Part shown: piece after piece, positions 39,133 through 48,068 of the stretch
Numbering within the stretch: the first letter of the stretch is position 1
Layout of the letters: the number at the start of each line of letters is the position of its first letter
Assembly: GCA_964057225.1 (NCBI GenBank)
Contig: OZ059899.1
Coordinates: 4,526,001 to 4,590,000 of the forward strand
Length of the DNA: 64,000 nt
DNA from: Auanema rhodensis
Taxonomy: Eukaryota; Nematoda; Chromadorea; Rhabditida; Rhabditidae
Direction: 5' to 3'
The notes under the pieces: model-generated
The model's database searches: none
Seen by the model: the letters and a program-made list of their open reading frames with translations, nothing else
Told to the model about the DNA's origin: nothing
Translations under genes and position numbers: made by a program

Positions 39133-42100
39133 ATGGCTGCTAACAGGTTGTGTTTTTTCCTATTTTTTTTTTAATTAAAATATTTATTTTCAGTTATAAG
39201 CGTGTATGTGAAGAGTTGGGGTTCGATTATGAGGAAATTTATCAACTCAGGTAATTTAACAATATTTTTAAAATATACATCTTTTTTTTTTTAGTAAGCG
39301 CATAAAACTTACCGAGAGTGGTGGTGTTGAGCTGTGTGACCCCGCAATAACCACTTCCAATAGTGGTCCCTCGTCATCAAGGGTTATTGAAGTTATCACC
39401 TTGGATGACAGCGATAATGAGTAAGCTATCATATAATGAAAAAGCATGACATTTTTTTTTTTCAGAGAATGGAATCCCGAGATGCCATCAACTAGTGGAG
39501 AACAATTAGGAGGCGGTTCATCCTTCAACGATGTTTGTCAAATAAAGGTACGAGCTTTTAACCTTTTTTTTTTTTCATGTTACAATTCTTTTCACTCTAT
39601 ATCTTTTATTTGATTACATATCTTGAGCAATTTTGAATTCTGCCATCTATTTTTAAACAAATCATCATACATTTGGTGGCTTTTTGAAAAATAAAATAAA
39701 ATCTTATCCCAAATCCATGCTATAATATCATTCATTAAATTTTTATTCATTAAAATACACTTAAATTTAAATATTTTGATGCTCAAAAACTGACACATTT
39801 AAATATTTTGTATTTTTTAAATCATTTCACTCCATCTCTTTTATTTGATTTCATATTTTAAACAATTTTAAATTTTTACCACTACTTTATAATTTTTATT
39901 TATTAAACTTTTTAATCATTAAATTACACTTAAATTTAAATATTGTGATGCTCAAAAACAGAAACATTTAAATATTTTGTTTTTTTTTTTCTAAACCATT
40001 TCACTCCATCTATATTAAACAATTTTATATTTCTACCACTATTTCATAATTTCATTTTTTAAATTTTTAATCATTAAAAAACATTTAAATTTCAATATTG
40101 TGATGCTCAAAAACTGAAACATGTAATTGATTTATATTTTCTAAGCCATTTCACTTCATCTCTTTTATTTAATCACATATCTTGAACAAATTTAAATTTC
40201 TATCACTTTTTCATAATTTCGTTTATTAAATTTTTAATCACTAAAAAACATTTAAATTTCAATATTGTGATGCTCAAAAACTGAAACATTTAAATATTTT
40301 GTATTTTCTAAACCATTTCACTTCATCTCTTTTATTTATATATATTTTAAACAATTTTATAATTCTACTATTATTTAATTTTTATTTATTAAATTTTTAA
40401 ACATTAAAAAAAAAAAAAATTGATGCTCAAAAACTGAAACATTTAAATATTTTGTATTTTTCTAATCGTTTTGAAACAAACTAAACATATATTTGAAAAC
40501 ATTTCAATTAAATAAAAAAAAATAACGACTATAACAAACAAAGAGACATAATAATTTTAAGCAAAAGATGAAACAATTCATATATATTCTTAAAACTATT
40601 TTTATTTAAACTTTTAAAAATAAAAATAAAAAAAAAGCATGTAAACTGTTATAAATGTTGTTTATTATAGTGGTCACACCGGCGCATAAAACGCACCGGT
40701 CGTTTTACCAACGTGGTCGTTCGATCGCTCACGTTCCCACACTTGGAAAATGTTGATGAACCAATGCATGTTATCATGCCGCGGTTATTCAACGAATTCC
40801 TTGATCGTTGTCTTGCTGAAAGCGGTGTGCCTGATAAGCAAAAAGCCTTATTTTGTTTATCAATTGAGCACCCTTCCTTTGAAAAGGGCTCCATATTTAT
40901 GGACTTTCGTAGAAGGGAGCATCTGGATGGCGTAGCCATTATGAATGCCATCAGCAAGGTGCAGCAATCAAAACGAGAGGCTGTGATCAGCCAGGCAATG
41001 AATATTGAGATGTATGTGTTTGATGAAAGGCCAGCGCAGCCAAGCCTGATGCCTGGTGAAGGTAGAGTCGGGTTTTATTTTGACCCCGAACTCAAAATAC
41101 CTGGAACCATTGCCAACACTGACTCACATTGTCTGGCTAGATCAGCAGTTGTGGGAATGTGGAAAGCTGACGAGTTGGCTACTGAAGATGGCGATGAGAA
41201 GCGAAGGCTGCAAAACCTTCGTCGCAATTACATCTTATTACCAAATCAGCCACACCATATCAATTTATTAAATAGGTGTGGTATTTCTGTAGATTTACCA
41301 AATTATAATTTAATTCATTTAAACATTATTGCCAGCTGTAATACAAACTATAAGTTTGTAGTATATGCTAGACCGCCTGGACAGCGTATGTACACTATCC
41401 AGAAAATATTTAATGAAGCGGCTAGCAAATTGGTAACACTAGGTTACCGAAATAATCACTATGATTGTATTACAGCTGGTAGTCGTTCGAAAATTTTTGA
41501 TGGTATTATATGTCAACACTGTAAGTTATCTTACAATACAGTGTTGCATAGATGTAACGCCAAATGTAAAAAATGCCACACCTATAATTGTAATGCGATG
41601 GGGAATGTGGTTGAGAGTAGCGTGAGGTGTGATAGTTGTAGAGTTTTGTTTAAAACTCAACAATGCTTCGATAGGCATTTGCGAAAAGCCTGCCGAAAAT
41701 TCAAGGTATTTTGTGAAAATTTAAAGTTGTACATAACAAGCTTAAATTCAGACATGTGTGGCGTGTGATCACTATCACATGGTCCGTGCTGATAGACCGC
41801 ACAATTGCAATGAAAAATTCTGCAAAAAGTGCGGTCAGACAAAGCCTGAAGAGCACTCTTGTTGTTGGGTTCCACCTAACGACAAGAAGAAGGCTCAGCT
41901 AAAAAAGAAGCAAGAAAAGTTCAAGGTTTGTATTTAACATCTTTACAAGTGTAATGCTTACTTGTTTAAGATTATATTTTATGACTTTGAAACAGTTGTG
42001 TTAAAAAACGGCACAAATGTTCATGAATATGCAGATGAACAATGGCCCAATATGGTTGTGTATAACAAATTTTGTGAAAGTTGTATAGATGCCAATACCT

Positions 42101-44903
42101 GTGAGAAATGCACAACCAAGGAGGGCCATTTTGGGTACCAACAAGGTGATAGTGAATGGTCTGTAACAGATCGTTTCCTTGATTGGTTACTCAACTTTTC
42201 TGAGAATGATAATGCAATTTTGATTGCGCACAACGGGTCGCGCTTTGACATACATTTCTTGGTGTCTAGGCTGATAAACCGTGGAATATATCCTGACCCC
42301 ATTTTAAATGGGACCAAGATTATTAGCATGGTTGTCAAGCCTTTAAGAGGTCAAAACATTAACCATTTATGTTTTAAAGATAGTTATTTACTAGTGCCTT
42401 TACCCTTATCAGCGTTACCCAAGGCATTTGGTGTACCTGATATGAGTAAAGGACAATTCCCATACCTCTTTAACCACCCAATAAATTATGGCAAAGTGCT
42501 ACCATCCTTGCCACCAAAGCATTACTATTGTACTGCTAGAATGAAAGCAGAAGACCTAGCTTCATTCAATATTTGGTATGAGGAGCGTAATCAAAGTGTG
42601 TTTGATTTTGATGAGGAGCTTCTGGAATATTGTAGGACAGATGTCCGTATTTTAACCAACTGTATGAAAGTGTACATGAAGTTGGCCACCGCCACCACTG
42701 GCTGGAATCCTGTCATACAATGTATGACATTTGCCAGTTTCTCTTTATTCCAGGCAAGTTTTTTTAAAATACAAGCATTTTCAAAACTAGTATATTACAG
42801 TTGAAAATGAACCACATTAAAGAGAACCAAGTGGGTATTCTGCCTGAGACTGGTTATTATGCCGGCCAGAAGCAGAGTATAATTGCCATAAAATACATTA
42901 AATGGCTAGAACACGGATTAGGCCGCCCATTAATGCATAAGCTTAATGGTGGTGAATTTGTTGTGCGAGTAGATGGCCAACGCTATCTACTTGATGCTTA
43001 TGACAGTGTGGCTAATCACGGCTATGAGGTGAGTAATTTGTAATAAATGTAAAAAAAATGAAAAATTTTGTAGTTTAATGGCTGTATTTATCATGGTTGC
43101 CCCCAGTGCACCAACAAGACTGCTATTGCACCAGGCAGAAATGGTGAAACAATGGAAGAGGTAACCAATACTTTTTTAAATCATTTTTAACCGAAACATT
43201 TAGGTTTATGAAAAAACCATGAAAAGGCTTGAGGCTATTCAAAGCCAGGGCATTAGTGTAACCACTGTGTGGGAACACGAAATTACTGCTCAAATGTCAT
43301 CAAATGAGCAAATGGCAAATTTTATGAAGGACACTGAGGTTGTAACTCGATTGGCACCTCGAGATGCCTTCACCGGCGGCCGAACTCAAACATATAAGCT
43401 TTTGGCCCAAGCTTCGGATAGATACTCACTAGAGTATGTGGACTTTTGTTCACTTTATCCATATGTAACGGCATTTGATGCCTATTACCCTGTGGGTAAT
43501 CCTAAAGTGATTACTGAGGGCTTTGAGAGTTTTGAGGCATGCTGCCCATACAAGGGCCTTGTGAAATGTGACGTGCTTGCACCCACAAATTTGTTGTATC
43601 CTGTATTAGGAACACGCATAGGCGGTAAATTAATTTTTACAAACTGCCGCACATGTGCAAACAGAGGCAAAAATGTAACATGCCCGCACCAAGATGATGA
43701 AGACGCTCGAAAGCTGCATCTGACTGTAACGCATGTAGAGCTCGAATGTGCCATACAGCGTGGCTACAAAGTGCTTCATGTTTATGAGGTTTGGCACTGG
43801 GATGAATGGCAGCAAGGAGGCCTATTCAAGGATTTTGTACAAAAGTACATAAAAATTAAGCAAGAGGCATCGGGCTGGCCTAAGCCAAATATGACAGAGG
43901 CTGAAAAGGTATGTGTCATGAAAAGTATGGCATTAAATAGAATTTTACAGCTAAAATATCTCCAAGAGCACGAGGAGAACACTGGTGTTGCTCTGGAGAG
44001 CAACAAAATTGAAAAGAATGCGGCCATGCGTAGCATTGCCAAACTACAGCTGAATAGGTATGTAAACTTTTAAAAATAAAAATTTACAAATTTGTTTATA
44101 GTGTATGGGGTAAAATGGGTCAAAGACCGGATAAAGCCCAAACCAAGATTATTGGTGTTGAGGATCCTGAAATTGGTAGGATCATAACTGATCCTGCAAG
44201 GGAACTCACGGGCTTCAAAATTGTGGACGATGTGGCGTACTGTACAACAGTGCCAGAAGACTCACACCTGGCACCAGCGCCGTTTACAAATGTAGCCATA
44301 GCGGCTTATACAACCGCTCATGCAAGGCTACTATTGTATAAGGCAATGGAAAAAATTGGAAAGAACTTGGTGTATACAGGTAATTTTATACTTTGTATAC
44401 AATTTAAACGTACATCATTTAGACACCGATTCTCTAATTTATTTAAAATGCCTCGATCAGCCTGATCCAATTGAGGATATGAAGGGTGAATGGTTAGGTA
44501 AACTAACCTCAGAAATACCCGATGGTTGGTCAATGACCAAATTTGTTTCACCAGCTGCAAAAGTTTATAGTTATGAGCTAGTAAATGCAGCTGGTCAGGT
44601 CAAGTATATCACCAAGGCAAAGGGAGTGGTAAGTATAAAAATATATTATTGAGAAACTTTTTAAAATTACAGACGCTGGACCACACGGCAGCCACCGTGG
44701 TAAACTATCAAAGTATGGAGCGATTGGTTCGAGGACTCGTGATGGATGGAGAAAAATTGGTTTTAAAAACCAAAACAACGTTATTAAAGAGGCAGCTTGG
44801 TGCCATATCCACGATGGACATGACAAAGAGTACCAAGGTCGTAATGGATAAACTTTGTTATCTAGACGATTTTAGTACTTTACCCTATGGTTATTGTGAA
44901 TAA
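39133..44903 (+). CDS. polB: Protein-primed family B DNA polymerase, 13 exons
   Basis: Replicates the linear element from a protein primer (family knowledge). Exons by eye: 39133-39146, 39194-39250, 39295-39420, 39466-39547, 40671-41705, 41752-41925, 41971-42753, 42801-43028, 43074-43160, 43204-44057, 44102-44379, 44423-44628, 44673-44903. They total 4155 nt, one open frame of 1384 codons plus TAA. Residues 1-93 are Ser/acid-rich. About 360-480 form a Cys-rich region (C413, C416, H429, C434 look like a finger; more CxxC pairs follow). Exonuclease motifs are YDFET (D501, E503), HNGSRFD (N584, D589) and YCRTD (Y716, D720). Then come FTGG (918), motif A DFCSLYP (D942), motif B NSVWGK (1146-1151) and motif C DTD (D1240, D1242). 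All catalytic residues are present. Motifs B and C are each split by an intron and restored by splicing, which supports the model. Introns are 43-47 nt except intron 4; intron 7 is GC-AG. The first exon is the least certain. Confidence 0.92.
39578..40470. repeat. Degenerate tandem repeat inside polymerase intron 4
   Basis: The only long intron (39548-40670, 1123 bp) consists largely of about five imperfect units of 153-169 bp. GATGCTCAAAAAC recurs at 39778, 39947, 40102, 40269 and 40422, each followed by ACATTTAAATATTTTG-like and CATTTCACT.CATCTC sequence. It is highly AT-rich with no coding potential. The rest of the intron (40470-40670) is plain AT-rich DNA. Confidence 0.75.
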
Positions 44904-44991
44904 TTTTTAATATATTTGAATTTATAAATTTTATTATCGCGTGTATATTTGTATATGGTTGTATTTATAGATTTTTATGTATAGTTGTATT

Positions 44992-44997
44992 AATAAA
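44992..44997 (+). terminator. Polyadenylation signal of the polymerase gene
   Basis: AATAAA, 89 bp after the polymerase stop codon, in the short gap before the convergent capsid gene. Confidence 0.6.
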
Positions 44998-45028
44998 TTT
45001 TATTCTTCTCATCAAATGTTTTAAAGAG

Positions 45029-45034
45029 TTTATT
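45029..45034 (-). terminator. Polyadenylation signal of the major capsid gene
   Basis: TTTATT on + (AATAAA on -), 8 bases beyond the capsid stop codon at 45042-45044. Confidence 0.55.
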
Positions 45035-45041
45035 ACATACA

Positions 45042-46376
45042 TTACAAACTGGTATCAATATATGGAGCACGATTGTTGTCAATTGAAAGAATAGAGTCAT
45101 ATTCTGCATAAACAATAGCATATAAACCCTCTTGCGGCGTTTGTTGACCAAATTCCAATTTCAGGGCCACATTACCTTGTCGTATAACATCAAATAACTC
45201 GGACGAGTGTACAGTCGGTGAAATATCAAATACAAAAAATGTGAAGCCGGTTTTATACATTGCTGGTGTAATACCATTGGATGAATCTGTACGACCAAGA
45301 CCCAAACCCTCCAACATGTCAATATATGCTGTGGCATAGGAAGAACGCCATTCTAAATTATAAGGGCGGGTAGGTATTACCCGATTGTTGAGCGTCAAGT
45401 ATATATTTTTCAATTCAAACGGTTTAAAGTTGAATGGCGAATGTTTAAAAGTACCATTATAGGCGTGTGCGCCGACAAGACCTACTACAACACGTTTCGG
45501 TGTATGCGACGTGAATAATATGTTATTGGGTGAATCCAAACGGCCTCCTTCTATGAAATAAGAGCGCATTTTCACTGACGTCATGGGGTAGTGTATTCGT
45601 TCCTTTACAAGTTTATCTTCTATAGCCATAGCTAATCCAGCGTTTAGATCAAACTCTTGAATAAGCAAGTGCACATCGTTGATATCTATTTTCAGGTTTG
45701 GAAACTCCTCCTTCATTGCAGCATCCTTGCTTTCATTATTCCATCCAAGTGTGTCAATTAAGAAATTATCACGGTTTGGATATGCAGTTAGCTCCATTTT
45801 TGAATAGTTTACAAACAGTCGTTCCTGATTGAATAAGTCGATACTGATGGGAGCAGCCATCTCACACAATATGCCATTTTTAACAAGCCCTTGTCGCGCT
45901 CTAAAGCCAGGACTGGCTGCATTATCTATATATCTATCCGCATAATAGCCTGATATGGCAAGTTTGCTCTCTTTAACATCGTTGCTATACATTAGAATAT
46001 TCTCAATATATGTTTTGTAGGCATGATTTACGGTAGAGTCATACACGCTAACATCACCAATTTTTAAATGATACGAGTGTATCAAACTGGCTGCAAATTG
46101 TTGGCATGGTGCAAAAACAAGGTTGTCTGGTACTGGATCACCGTTTGTGGTTACAATTTTGAATTTTACATTCAACCAACACCTTCTCAGATTAAGAAAT
46201 GATTTGGAATTTTGGGCTATAACAAATTCCCATGGTCCTTGAGGAAGAAAAGTATTTTTTAAAGGAACTTGTACAGTACGAGTGGATTCAACACCTAATG
46301 CCGACGCCGGTATGTCACTATAATTAATATTAGGTAAAAGTGCTTGTGCTGATTTTGAATCTATCAATTTAGCCAT
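45042..46376 (-). CDS. Major capsid protein (double jelly-roll, Polinton type)
   Basis: 444 aa. The sequence has the character of the Polinton major capsid family, whose cellular-genome copies are often annotated as 'F54H12.2-like' in animals. Hallmarks are an N-terminal segment with a Pro/Val-rich strand start, a PWEFVIAQNSKSFLNLRRC strand, and many short beta-type segments with YNLEWRSSY near residue 340. In the family two jelly-roll folds per subunit form trimeric capsomers of an icosahedral shell. No signal peptide, and the frame is intact. The ATG directly follows the TAA of the upstream core-like ORF in the same frame (46377-46379), so expression needs a shared mRNA with reinitiation, readthrough, or a separate transcript start. 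Convergent with the polymerase gene. Family call is from recognition, not alignment. Confidence 0.85.
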   Translation of the reverse strand: MAKLIDSKSAQALLPNINYSDIPASALGVESTRTVQVPLKNTFLPQGPWEFVIAQNSKSFLNLRRCWLNVKFKIVTTNGDPVPDNLVFAPCQQFAASLIHSYHLKIGDVSVYDSTVNHAYKTYIENILMYSNDVKESKLAISGYYADRYIDNAASPGFRARQGLVKNGILCEMAAPISIDLFNQERLFVNYSKMELTAYPNRDNFLIDTLGWNNESKDAAMKEEFPNLKIDINDVHLLIQEFDLNAGLAMAIEDKLVKERIHYPMTSVKMRSYFIEGGRLDSPNNILFTSHTPKRVVVGLVGAHAYNGTFKHSPFNFKPFELKNIYLTLNNRVIPTRPYNLEWRSSYATAYIDMLEGLGLGRTDSSNGITPAMYKTGFTFFVFDISPTVHSSELFDVIRQGNVALKLEFGQQTPQEGLYAIVYAEYDSILSIDNNRAPYIDTSL

Positions 46377-46829
46377 TTAAATACGATACGACCGCTCACG
46401 AGTTATGCACAGACGCTTATGAGGTTTTGTGGTTTTGCGTCGTCGCCGCTTGCCCAAACCGGTAAGATCTCGTATAGCCTGCCGGCCTGCTGTTTTAAGA
46501 GTTTGCTTGATATTATCGCCCTTGAGCACCCCATCAACAATTTCATTGCTAGTTTTTAGCAACTGGCCGCCAAGAGGTGAATTTACAACTGGACTATTGC
46601 TTACAGCACTGGATAATGCATTCCTTCCAGCATTGATGAGATTTTGGGCTATAGGTGATTGAATAATGCGTGGTAAAAACGATGCCAATGTTGCCAGTAT
46701 ACCACCCAGGCCATGACCTCTCTGCATACCACGTTGAAACATCATTCCACTAAATGGCGCCCCACCCATTTGTTGATTCAAAAGTGTTGTCCATTGAATT
46801 GAGTTCAAGTCTAGAAGGAGGTGTGGCAT
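46377..46829 (-). CDS. Core-like basic/hydrophobic structural protein
   Basis: 150 aa from the first ATG (46829); a TAG lies in frame farther upstream, so longer forms need a non-ATG start. The N-terminal half is Gln/Gly/Met-rich. Residues about 41-62 form an amphipathic or membrane-seeking stretch (GLGGILATLASFLPRIIQS). The C-terminus has an Arg/Lys cluster at about 127-139. Small proteins of this kind sit just upstream of the capsid gene in many Polintons and have been compared with adenovirus core or membrane-active minor proteins. That role here is inference. It abuts the capsid gene (TAA immediately followed by ATG, same frame) and starts 50 bp from the divergent protease gene. Confidence 0.7.
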   Translation of the reverse strand: MPHLLLDLNSIQWTTLLNQQMGGAPFSGMMFQRGMQRGHGLGGILATLASFLPRIIQSPIAQNLINAGRNALSSAVSNSPVVNSPLGGQLLKTSNEIVDGVLKGDNIKQTLKTAGRQAIRDLTGLGKRRRRKTTKPHKRLCITRERSYRI

Positions 46830-46879
46830 ATTGAACCGCACGTGCGCAATACAAAAGTTACACTAGATCATTTTACTAA
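46830..46879. promoter_or_regulatory. Short bidirectional promoter region (core/capsid and protease)
   Basis: Only 50 bp separate two divergent start codons. There is no TATA box. The one conspicuous motif is the 8-bp palindrome GCACGTGC (46838-46845), which contains the E-box CACGTG. A shared control site is an inference. The transcripts could start elsewhere and be spliced. Confidence 0.4.
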
Positions 46880-47335
46880 ATGTATTCGTCTGAAATAGCG
46901 TCACTATTGCGATCTGTCCGCATCACTCGAAAACTATTCCTCGGTGTATTTAGCGCGGATACTCTACCCAAAACACGTCGAAAGAACTTTGCACTTGTTG
47001 TAAATACTGACACACACGATAAACCGGGCACACATTGGCAAGTCATCTTTGTACGTAATGATCAAGCCTACTTTTTCTGTAGCTTGGGTTATAAAATGAA
47101 CAAGTACATTCGTCATTATCTGGCCAAATATAAAAATGTAAAAGTTAATACTTGCAAACCACAACGCATAATTGAATACACTTGTGGTGGTTATGCAATA
47201 TTTGTAATACTAATGTTGTCAGCTGGTAATACATTTGAAAGCATTTGTTCATTTTTTAAACTATTACAAAACGATGATGTCTTTATTAAAGCGTTTATGC
47301 ATAAAGTATTCGACTATAAATTATCTAGCATATGA
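46880..47335 (+). CDS. Adenain-like cysteine protease
   Basis: 151 aa, related to the adenovirus maturation protease and Ulp1-like fold, expected to cut capsid precursors during assembly. Visible active-site elements are His52 in GTHWQV, Gln95 and Cys102 in YTCGGYAIF. The 7-residue Gln-Cys spacing equals that of adenain (Q115/C122). The acidic third member usually found in the 'F-D/E-S-x-G' position is not there: the sequence is YFFCSLG, with Cys67. Either this lineage uses another residue or activity is reduced. It starts 50 bp from the divergent core ORF. Its TGA overlaps an ATG (ATGA at 47332-47335) opening a 17-codon ORF that ends in another ATGA at the next gene. Confidence 0.85.
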   Translation: MYSSEIASLLRSVRITRKLFLGVFSADTLPKTRRKNFALVVNTDTHDKPGTHWQVIFVRNDQAYFFCSLGYKMNKYIRHYLAKYKNVKVNTCKPQRIIEYTCGGYAIFVILMLSAGNTFESICSFFKLLQNDDVFIKAFMHKVFDYKLSSI

Positions 47336-47381
47336 TCAACCTCGCCATTAAAACGTCACCTGCTACATTAGGTGGTCAGTT

Positions 47382-47552
47382 ATGAATATTCCCTGTCACT
47401 GTGAATTATGTATAAGATACACGTTGGAACAATCTGTGCCAACACCCCTGTACAAAAAGATTTTGAAACGTATTTCAGTGCCATTCATTAAAGGAATATC
47501 TCTGGGACTAGGCTTTTGTACAACACTAGTCATTATTCCACTCATTATATAA
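47382..47552 (+). CDS. Small single-pass membrane protein (56 aa), unknown function
   Basis: The N-terminus has three closely spaced Cys (PCHCELC, residues 4-10), followed by a basic segment (YKKILKR, 24-30). The C-terminal 20 residues are hydrophobic (about 37-56, GISLGLGFCTTLVIIPLII), so a tail-anchored topology is likely. The ATG overlaps the TGA of a 17-codon ORF that itself overlaps the protease stop codon, giving a chain of two ATGA overlaps. This suggests translation from the protease mRNA by reinitiation. Its stop codon lies inside the TATA box of the next gene. I do not recognise a family. The short length makes chance an alternative, but the order Cys-rich, basic, hydrophobic is not random-looking. 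Confidence 0.5.
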   Translation: MNIPCHCELCIRYTLEQSVPTPLYKKILKRISVPFIKGISLGLGFCTTLVIIPLII

Positions 47553-47555
47553 AAG
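47546..47555 (+). promoter_or_regulatory. TATA box of the zinc-finger gene
   Basis: TATATAAAAG, 48 bp before the ATG at 47594. A transcript start about 30 bp downstream (near 47578) would leave a very short leader. Confidence 0.6.
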
Positions 47556-47593
47556 TGAGTTGACTGAGTGTGGTTGTTTTTTATTTTCCTCTA

Positions 47594-48058
47594 ATGGAAC
47601 TTTTATGTAACAAGTATTGTGTTACGTGCAAGGAAATATTTTCATCAGCCAAGCATTTTAGTGATCACGTATTAAAAAGACATGACGGGATTCAACCCGT
47701 ATGTAACAGTTATATCAGCAATGTTGACTTTATTCAAAAATATGGACATTTGGATGGTGTTCGTAGACGTTTGTGCCCTTATTGTAGTGAAACTTTTGGA
47801 ACAAGATTCAATTGTCAGCGTCATATTCGGCGTCTTCATAATAGTAATGGAACGAATGGTAAAGATGGTGATGGAAATGATACCAGCGAACCCTCTGAAA
47901 AAACTGAGGAGTTTGTACAGTCAACCGAACCAAAACGATGCCGCTGCAATAGTAACCGAGAATATTCACAACACGAGCCGCGCATCGAACAAAACGGCGC
48001 TGAACTACCTTTTAAACCTTCGAAAATCGTAATGTGGTCTTGTATAACTGTTGAATAA
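47594..48058 (+). CDS. C2H2 zinc-finger protein (two fingers)
   Basis: 154 aa from the first ATG, which follows a TATA box by 48 bp. Finger 1 is C9-x2-C12-x12-H25-x4-H30 and finger 2 is C61-x2-C64-x12-H77-x4-H82. They are separated by about 30 residues, unlike the tight linkers of classical arrays. The C-terminal half is Asn/Asp/Glu-rich and probably disordered, with RCRCNS near residue 125. A nucleic-acid-binding regulator or packaging factor is plausible. C2H2 proteins are not part of the universal Polinton set, so this is an accessory gene of this lineage. Its stop codon overlaps AATAAA (48054-48059), and it is convergent with the penton gene only 5 bp away. Binding to the terminal iterons is a testable guess. 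Confidence 0.75.
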   Translation: MELLCNKYCVTCKEIFSSAKHFSDHVLKRHDGIQPVCNSYISNVDFIQKYGHLDGVRRRLCPYCSETFGTRFNCQRHIRRLHNSNGTNGKDGDGNDTSEPSEKTEEFVQSTEPKRCRCNSNREYSQHEPRIEQNGAELPFKPSKIVMWSCITVE

Positions 48059-48068
48059 AACATTTATT
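48054..48068. terminator. Back-to-back polyadenylation signals of two convergent genes
   Basis: AATAAA on + (48054-48059) overlaps the zinc-finger stop codon, and AATAAA on - (48063-48068) overlaps the penton stop codon. Both transcripts end within a few bases of each other and would overlap in their tails. Confidence 0.6.

Noticed and set aside
39592-39798. 68-codon - strand ORF
   Set aside because: It lies in the AT-rich repeats of polymerase intron 4, with a low-complexity composition.
40649-40957. 102-codon - strand ORF
   Set aside because: Antisense shadow of polymerase exon 5. The + frame has family motifs and correct splice joints.
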